Source of the DNA: Pectobacterium atrosepticum
Lineage (GTDB): Bacteria > Pseudomonadota > Gammaproteobacteria > Enterobacterales > Enterobacteriaceae
Direction of reading: 5' to 3'
Assembly: GCA_019056595.1 (NCBI GenBank)
Contig: CP036163.1
Location: forward strand, 2,542,001-2,606,000
DNA length: 64,000 nt
The position numbers and the translations under genes were made by a program. The notes beneath the pieces are model-generated. The model was not told the origin of the DNA and made no database searches. It worked only from the letters and a program-made list of their open reading frames with translations. Positions 59,491 to 64,000 of this stretch are shown here, in pieces; the first letter of the stretch is position 1; each line of letters starts with the position of its first letter.

Positions 59491-60898
59491 CGTCGAGTTT
59501 TACGAAATCGGCAGTAGCATCCGCAAGCCTGGGAAATATTTTGAGTTCAATACACGGCTTGCGGTGCGCACGTTACCGAGCAATCAGCAAAAGGTTCTAC
59601 TTGTCGCGCAGATGCTTAGCAGCGGCACGGCAACCCCACTCAATGCGGTTAACGTGTTCTCTGATGAAGAAGCGGCCACGCTATTTGGTCGCGGTTCAAT
59701 GGCCCATCTTATGGTTGCGGAAGCCATTGGCTGTAACAGCTATTTGCAATTGCAGGTTATTGGCGTCAGCGATGCAGGGGCAGCAACAGCAGCAACAGGA
59801 ACGATGACACTAACCGGAACGGCGACAGCGTCTGGAACGGTGAGCGCGTTTGTCGGTGCAACGCGTATTGATGTTGCTGTGTCTGCTGATGATACCGCTG
59901 CGACCGTTGCTGCTGCGCTGAATACGGCAATCGGGCAAAAAACAGCATTGCCGGTCACTGCTTCTGCCGCCGCTGGTGTAGTCACGCTGACGGCCAAAAA
60001 TAAAGGCGTGGCGGGCAATGACATTACGCTGCGCATCGCATCAACAGCGGCAGGTGTAATCGCTGCGGCGGCGTCAATGATGAATGGTGATGTTGATCCT
60101 AATATTGCACCCGCTTTCGCTGCTGTGTTCGCTGCTGGTCACAATATTATCGTCAGTCCCTATGCGACGCAGACAGCATTAACAGCCCTGCGCACGTATC
60201 TGGATAACGTCAGCGGCCCATTGGAGCAGCGCGGCGCGATTGGCGTTGCGGGCTGGCATAAATCACTGTCAATCGGCTCTACACTGTCGGCCAGTATCAA
60301 CAATGGGCGTATTACGTTCGGCTGGCATAACGGCTCGGTGAAGACACCGGCGCAAATTGCTGCTGCGTATGCCGCTGTTATCGCCAGTGAAGAGGATCCC
60401 GCTCGGCCACTGAACACCCTAGCGATGAACACGCTAGATGTGACGGCGCTGTCTGCACGCCCAGGTCGTAACGAGCAGGAAAATGCGTTGTACAACGGGC
60501 TGACACCGTTTGAGATTGGCCCCGGTGACAACGTTCAAATCGTCCGGGCTATCAGCACGTACACCAAAAACGCGGATGGCGTTGACGATGTCTCGTTGCT
60601 GGATATCACGACTATCCGCACGCTGGATTACGTGCGCAAAGCCTGTCGTGAGCGCATCACGCTGCGTTTCCCGCGTGACAAGCTGAGTTCCCGCACGCCA
60701 GACCGTGTGCGCAGCGAGCTGCTTGACGTGCTCTACAAGCTCGAAGAACTGGAAATCATTGAGAATGTTGACGCTTATAAAGACCAGTTAATTGTTGAGC
60801 GTGATTCTCAGGATGTTAACCGACTCAACGCCCGCATTCCGGCCGATATCGTGAACGGTCTGCATGTCTTTGCTGGTCGCATCGACCTACTGCTGTAA
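59477..60898 (+). CDS. contractile tail sheath protein (Mu gpL-like)
   Basis: The 473-residue product starts at GTG 59477. An N-terminal domain (LAVRTLPSNQQKVLLVAQML) is followed by an Ala/Thr-rich inserted domain (about residues 95-195), then the sheath core (ERITLRFPRDKLSSRTPDRV, DQLIVERDSQDVNRLNARIP, HVFAGRIDLLL). Contraction of this sheath drives the tube through the host envelope. Confidence 0.95.
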   Translation: MASPNVEFYEIGSSIRKPGKYFEFNTRLAVRTLPSNQQKVLLVAQMLSSGTATPLNAVNVFSDEEAATLFGRGSMAHLMVAEAIGCNSYLQLQVIGVSDAGAATAATGTMTLTGTATASGTVSAFVGATRIDVAVSADDTAATVAAALNTAIGQKTALPVTASAAAGVVTLTAKNKGVAGNDITLRIASTAAGVIAAAASMMNGDVDPNIAPAFAAVFAAGHNIIVSPYATQTALTALRTYLDNVSGPLEQRGAIGVAGWHKSLSIGSTLSASINNGRITFGWHNGSVKTPAQIAAAYAAVIASEEDPARPLNTLAMNTLDVTALSARPGRNEQENALYNGLTPFEIGPGDNVQIVRAISTYTKNADGVDDVSLLDITTIRTLDYVRKACRERITLRFPRDKLSSRTPDRVRSELLDVLYKLEELEIIENVDAYKDQLIVERDSQDVNRLNARIPADIVNGLHVFAGRIDLLL

Positions 60899-60916
60899 TT
60901 GTAAGGAAAATCCATC

Positions 60917-61294
60917 ATGGCATTAGAAGAATACGTCGGGGCCATCGTTCTGGAAGTGAACGGCGTAGAACTGGAATGTACCGACCTGAAAGAAGACGTA
61001 CAAACTGGGCGTAAGCTGGTCAAGACGATGAACCGCACTGGTCGCGCAAAAGGATTTTCGCGTGGTATCGCTGAGTACCAAATAACGGTATCTGTCGTTA
61101 TCCCGTTGGGTGGCGATCTGGATTGGGAAGGTATGGAAGGCGTCAAGATTACGCAGTATCCCGTTAGCGGAAGCGGCGGTAAGCGCGTGTCGTTCCTTGA
61201 CTGTTTTAGCACCCAGGTCGGTGCGCAGTACACCGTTGATAGCGAAGCGAAACGCGATATTACGTTTGCCGCACTGCGTCGTGTTGAGGAGTAA
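60917..61294 (+). CDS. tail tube protein (Mu gpM-like)
   Basis: The 125-residue product follows the sheath (AAGGAAA ribosome-binding site). It shows GAIVLEVNGVELECTDLKED, MNRTGRAKGFSRGIAEYQIT, the pattern of Mu-type tail tubes. It polymerises inside the sheath. Confidence 0.93.
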   Translation: MALEEYVGAIVLEVNGVELECTDLKEDVQTGRKLVKTMNRTGRAKGFSRGIAEYQITVSVVIPLGGDLDWEGMEGVKITQYPVSGSGGKRVSFLDCFSTQVGAQYTVDSEAKRDITFAALRRVEE

Positions 61295-61680
61295 TGAAAA
61301 TGGAAAAAGGTATGTTGCTACACGGCGTTGAACTTGACGGCCAGCGCCACTTTACTTTCTCTGTTCGTCTTCCGGTGGTTGGCGACACCATTGCGGCGCT
61401 GGAAGAAACACAGGAAGAGAAAGGCACAACGGACGGGGCCGCTGCGGGTATGCACTATCGCGTCGGTATCCTGGCTAGCGTGCTCACGCTGGACGGTGTC
61501 GAGCGTGACAAAGTCACCACGGAATTGCTGTTAGATCAGCTTTCTGATGAGGACTTTGATCTCATCGATGCGCAGGTGTCGGCCGTTAAAAAAAAGCTGA
61601 TGCAGTCGAGACCGCCCTCGGCGGATACCGCACCGTTATCCTCGCCCTCGGACGCTACGGCATCACAAAACAGCAAATAG
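61294..61680 (+). CDS. tail assembly chaperone (Mu gp41-like), short form
   Basis: The 128-residue product (LDGQRHFTFSVRLPVVGDTI, then YRVGILASVLTLDGVERDKV) has the gp41 pattern. It sits between the tube and the tape measure, where tail assembly chaperones always lie. Near its end the slippery heptamer A-AAA-AAG (61590-61596) lets a fraction of ribosomes slip into the -1 frame. Confidence 0.88.
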   Translation: MKMEKGMLLHGVELDGQRHFTFSVRLPVVGDTIAALEETQEEKGTTDGAAAGMHYRVGILASVLTLDGVERDKVTTELLLDQLSDEDFDLIDAQVSAVKKKLMQSRPPSADTAPLSSPSDATASQNSK

Positions 61681-61826
61681 AAGCGATGAGCCGTGCTGAG
61701 TTGGACGGCTACATCAATGCTCTCGCTAGGCTGAACGGCAGAAAAGCGCCGGCTGCTGGGGGTAGCAACACATCCCGCACCGTAAAATCACTACGCCAAA
61801 AGCGGCAGACAAAACGGAGAAAGTAA
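61294..61826 (+). CDS. tail assembly chaperone, -1 frameshift fusion form
   Basis: After slipping at A-AAA-AAG (61590-61596), the -1 frame continues open from GCT 61596 to TAA 61824-61826. It adds 76 residues (start ADAVETALGGYRTVILALGR, then YGITKQQIEAMSRAELDGY) for a 177-residue fusion. The extension has no start codon of its own worth using and ends 3 bases before the tape-measure ATG. Such G/GT-type fusions are conserved in long-tailed phages and load the tape measure. Confidence 0.85.
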
Positions 61827-61829
61827 ATC

Positions 61830-64000
61830 ATGGGTCGTACTCTCCAGCTCGCACTGACAATACTCACCCGTGACAACGGCTCAAAGGTACTGCGCAAGGC
61901 GCTGGAAGAGGCTGTCGCAAAGACGAAAGCCGCAGAAAAATCCGGTGACGACCTGGCTAAGTCTCAGCAGCAGAACAGCCAGCAAGGTATCCGGGCGTCG
62001 AGAGCCTTGAGTGAAGAATTCAAACGGGCGAACAGCGCCCGTTCTACGCTAGGCATTCGCTCAGAGCGTGAGATTCAGCGCGAAATCCAGCAGACGATTG
62101 CGGCATACAGCCGCCTAACCCGAATGGGTGTTATGTCGGCGAGTGAGCAGTCTCGTGCATTCGGTGCGATGACTGACCGTGTGAGCCGATTGCGTGGTGA
62201 GTTGAGCGGAACCGCTCAGGCTATGAGCCGCATGGATAAGCTGAGCGCGGTGGGTTCTGGCGCTATGGCTATCGCAGGTGGTGTAGCTGCGGGGGCTGCT
62301 ATGTTAACCCGCCCAGTCAGCAATACGATGACATACGAACAGACGCTGGCGAATATGACAAATACAGCCTTTTCAGACAGGAAGACTGTTGATGCTCGTC
62401 GAGCAGGTATGCAAGAAATCGACTCGCTAATCCGTGATTCCGTCAAGGTTGGAGGCGGAACAAAAGAAGGTACGGCAGATACGTTAAATGAAATGTTGGC
62501 GTCTGGTGAAGTTGATATGACGTCAGCTAAAACGTTATTACCAATGCTGCAAAAATATTCGACGGCAAGCGGAGCCAGCTCCAGGGATTTATCTCAGATA
62601 GCAATCCGACTAAAACAAACGTTTGGCGTCGAAGATAAAGACATGGAAAAAGCGCTGAACATGGCGATTGCTGCCGGACAAGCCGGCGGTTTTGAGTTGT
62701 CAGATATGGCTAAATGGTTACCGCAACAGTTAGCGGCTGCAAGTAATAACGGCATGAAAGGATTGGATGACTTTGCTGTTTTACTCGGCGTCAATCAGGC
62801 CGCAAAGATTACAGCTGGCACCAGTGATGAAGCTGGGAACAATGTGGTAAACCTGCTGGGGAAAATTACAAGTCAGGATGCGGCGAACGCTGCAAGCAAT
62901 GTCAAAATTAAAGGCAAGGGAATAGATTTGCCAGGCAGTCTCTCAGCGGCGCAGGGAAAAGGATTGAATTCACTGGATGCGTTTGTTGCCATTATTGATA
63001 AAGTCGTTGCCAGTAACCCAGCATACAAGAAGCTGGATGCGCAACTAGCTTCTTCATCCGGTAGTGACCGCCGCCAAATAATGGAATCACAGGCAAAAAT
63101 ATTAGAGGGATCAGCTGTTGGGCAGATCATCGCTGACCGGCAGGCACTGATGGCGCTGATCGGGTATCGCAGTAACCGTGAGTATGCAAAGAACGTTATC
63201 ACTGAGGTTAACGAGCAACGTAGTCTCCCGTCTGGAGAGACAGCGGGCGATTTGAATTTTTCGCTAATGTCAGATACTGAAGGTTTCAAAATACAGCAGT
63301 TAAAAAATACTGCTGATTTTGCAGAAATTGACAGCACAGATGGGTTATCTAAGCTGCTCGGTGATGTATCCGAGAAACTGGTCAAATACTCAAATGAATA
63401 CCCTGGGTTGACTGTTGCGCTCTCTGGCGCAACGACAGGCATTAAAGCGCTGGGCGCGGGAGCGGTTACTGCCGGGGGTGTTCTGGCTGCGTGGAAACTC
63501 ATATCGGGAAATGGTGGCGTTACTCCCCCTCCTGTACCCGGAGGCCCGACAACTACGCCGAATGTTCCTGGAACAAAGCTACCCTCATGGTTAAGTCGTC
63601 TGGGTGGTGTTGCACGTGTCGCTGGGCGCGTCGCTGCACCATTAGCCCTCTATCAAGCGGCCGAAGATGCCCCGCTGGTGCAAGTCGAGCGTGGTGATGC
63701 CGCAGTACGCACCCGCCTCAAGGCGAACAAATACGCCAGCGAACTGGAACGCATTCAGGATAGCCGCCGCGCCGCTCCTGGCTTTCTTGATGTGGTCGAT
63801 GAGGTTAAAACATGGTGGGCCAGACCGACCACCATCGGCGCAGACGTGAACCCCGCGACGATGGGCGTGCCGTCTTACCTGTTGCCGCAGCAGCCACAAA
63901 GCAACCAACCAATTCAGATAAATACAAAGGTTGAGCTGGATAGTCGTGTTATTGCCGAGGCAGTTAACGAAGTCAACAGCCAGCAGGCCACGCGTGGCTC
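61830..64000 (+). CDS. tail tape measure protein (Mu gp42-like), 3' end outside window
   Basis: The frame is open from ATG 61830 to the window edge (723 codons). It has an N-terminal coiled coil (KALEEAVAKTKAAEKSGDDL), a hydrophobic glycine-rich segment (GSGAMAIAGGVAAGAAML) and the TP901-type tape-measure core (YEQTLANMTNTAF, SGASSRDLSQIAIRLKQTFG, GFELSDMAKWLPQQLAAASN). A second hydrophobic segment lies near residue 540. It sets tail length and is ejected ahead of the DNA. Confidence 0.94.
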   Translation, partial: MGRTLQLALTILTRDNGSKVLRKALEEAVAKTKAAEKSGDDLAKSQQQNSQQGIRASRALSEEFKRANSARSTLGIRSEREIQREIQQTIAAYSRLTRMGVMSASEQSRAFGAMTDRVSRLRGELSGTAQAMSRMDKLSAVGSGAMAIAGGVAAGAAMLTRPVSNTMTYEQTLANMTNTAFSDRKTVDARRAGMQEIDSLIRDSVKVGGGTKEGTADTLNEMLASGEVDMTSAKTLLPMLQKYSTASGASSRDLSQIAIRLKQTFGVEDKDMEKALNMAIAAGQAGGFELSDMAKWLPQQLAAASNNGMKGLDDFAVLLGVNQAAKITAGTSDEAGNNVVNLLGKITSQDAANAASNVKIKGKGIDLPGSLSAAQGKGLNSLDAFVAIIDKVVASNPAYKKLDAQLASSSGSDRRQIMESQAKILEGSAVGQIIADRQALMALIGYRSNREYAKNVITEVNEQRSLPSGETAGDLNFSLMSDTEGFKIQQLKNTADFAEIDSTDGLSKLLGDVSEKLVKYSNEYPGLTVALSGATTGIKALGAGAVTAGGVLAAWKLISGNGGVTPPPVPGGPTTTPNVPGTKLPSWLSRLGGVARVAGRVAAPLALYQAAEDAPLVQVERGDAAVRTRLKANKYASELERIQDSRRAAPGFLDVVDEVKTWWARPTTIGADVNPATMGVPSYLLPQQPQSNQPIQINTKVELDSRVIAEAVNEVNSQQATRG

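Larger units (their letters stand above)
37475..64000 (+). mobile_element. Mu-like transposable prophage, left end to tail genes
   Basis: The block starts inside ugpC and shows the Mu gene order from repressor to tape measure without interruption. Transposase A and target-selection protein B mark it as a replicative-transposition phage. The left end lies between about 37470 and 37486 (candidate TG ends at 37470, 37475, 37477 and 37485); the right end is outside the window. All essential early, lysis, head and tail genes seen so far are intact, so it may be inducible. Confidence 0.95.

Noticed and set aside
1-64000. CRISPR array
   Set aside because: I saw no series of short regularly spaced direct repeats anywhere; the repeats present are long blocks, tandem operators or palindromes.

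Overview
The window is a piece of an enterobacterial chromosome, most likely a soft-rot member of the Pectobacteriaceae (Pectobacterium-like). The reasons are the backbone genes (pfkA, fieF, sotB-like exporter, cpxP/cpxRA, trmL, yhhA-like, ugpQ, ugpC), a plant-cell-wall related lyase locus, and intergenic repeats that resemble elements I recall from this group. Species cannot be settled from the sequence alone.

Region 1 (1-11430) is an Rhs polymorphic-toxin island. The 3' two-thirds or so of a large Rhs gene ends in a variable C-terminal toxin with an ADP-ribosyltransferase-like pattern, followed by its immunity gene. Downstream lies a graveyard of displaced Rhs tips. One is a near-identical second copy of the same toxin with its immunity gene cut off. 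The others are a DNA/RNA non-specific endonuclease tip with an NTF2-like immunity gene and an AHH nuclease tip with an immunity gene. Two ~500-bp copies and one shorter diverged copy of a hairpin-rich repeat precede these tips. Two SymE-like genes and scrambled remains of a Toprim primase/tyrosine recombinase element lie between them.

Region 2 (11434-24060) is a dedicated envelope-spanning import and degradation locus. One arm encodes TonB, ExbB, ExbD, a double-length ABC permease and an ATPase. The divergent arm encodes a NitT/TauT-type binding protein, a TonB-dependent receptor, a Tat-exported exo-rhamnogalacturonan-lyase-like protein and a DUF6250-like protein. A LysR regulator closes the locus. 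The layout recalls the Pseudomonas sulfate-ester system (SftP/AtsRBC) combined with a glycan lyase; the substrate is not known.

Region 3 (24061-37491) is housekeeping backbone: pfkA, fieF, sotB-like, cpxP with the 3'-UTR small RNA CpxQ, cpxRA with a perfect CpxR box, a TPR-like/DUF3142 secreted pair, trmL, a yhhA-like gene, an AEC-family carrier and ugpQ. The ugpC gene is cut.

Region 4 (about 37475 to beyond 64000) is a Mu-like transposable prophage inserted in ugpC. It runs in Mu order: repressor, Ner, transposase A, B, early genes, GemA, Mor/C-type activator, lysis (holin, transglycosylase, Rz with nested Rz1), packaging, portal, head, protease/scaffold, major head, sheath, tube, frameshifted tail chaperone and a tape measure that runs off the window. 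Notable details are a nuclease-like C-terminal extension on the head morphogenesis protein, an antisense tRNA-like fold between genes F and G, a 26-bp repeat before both the lysis and the head operon that looks like the late promoter signal, and a hairpin that buries the holin ribosome-binding site.
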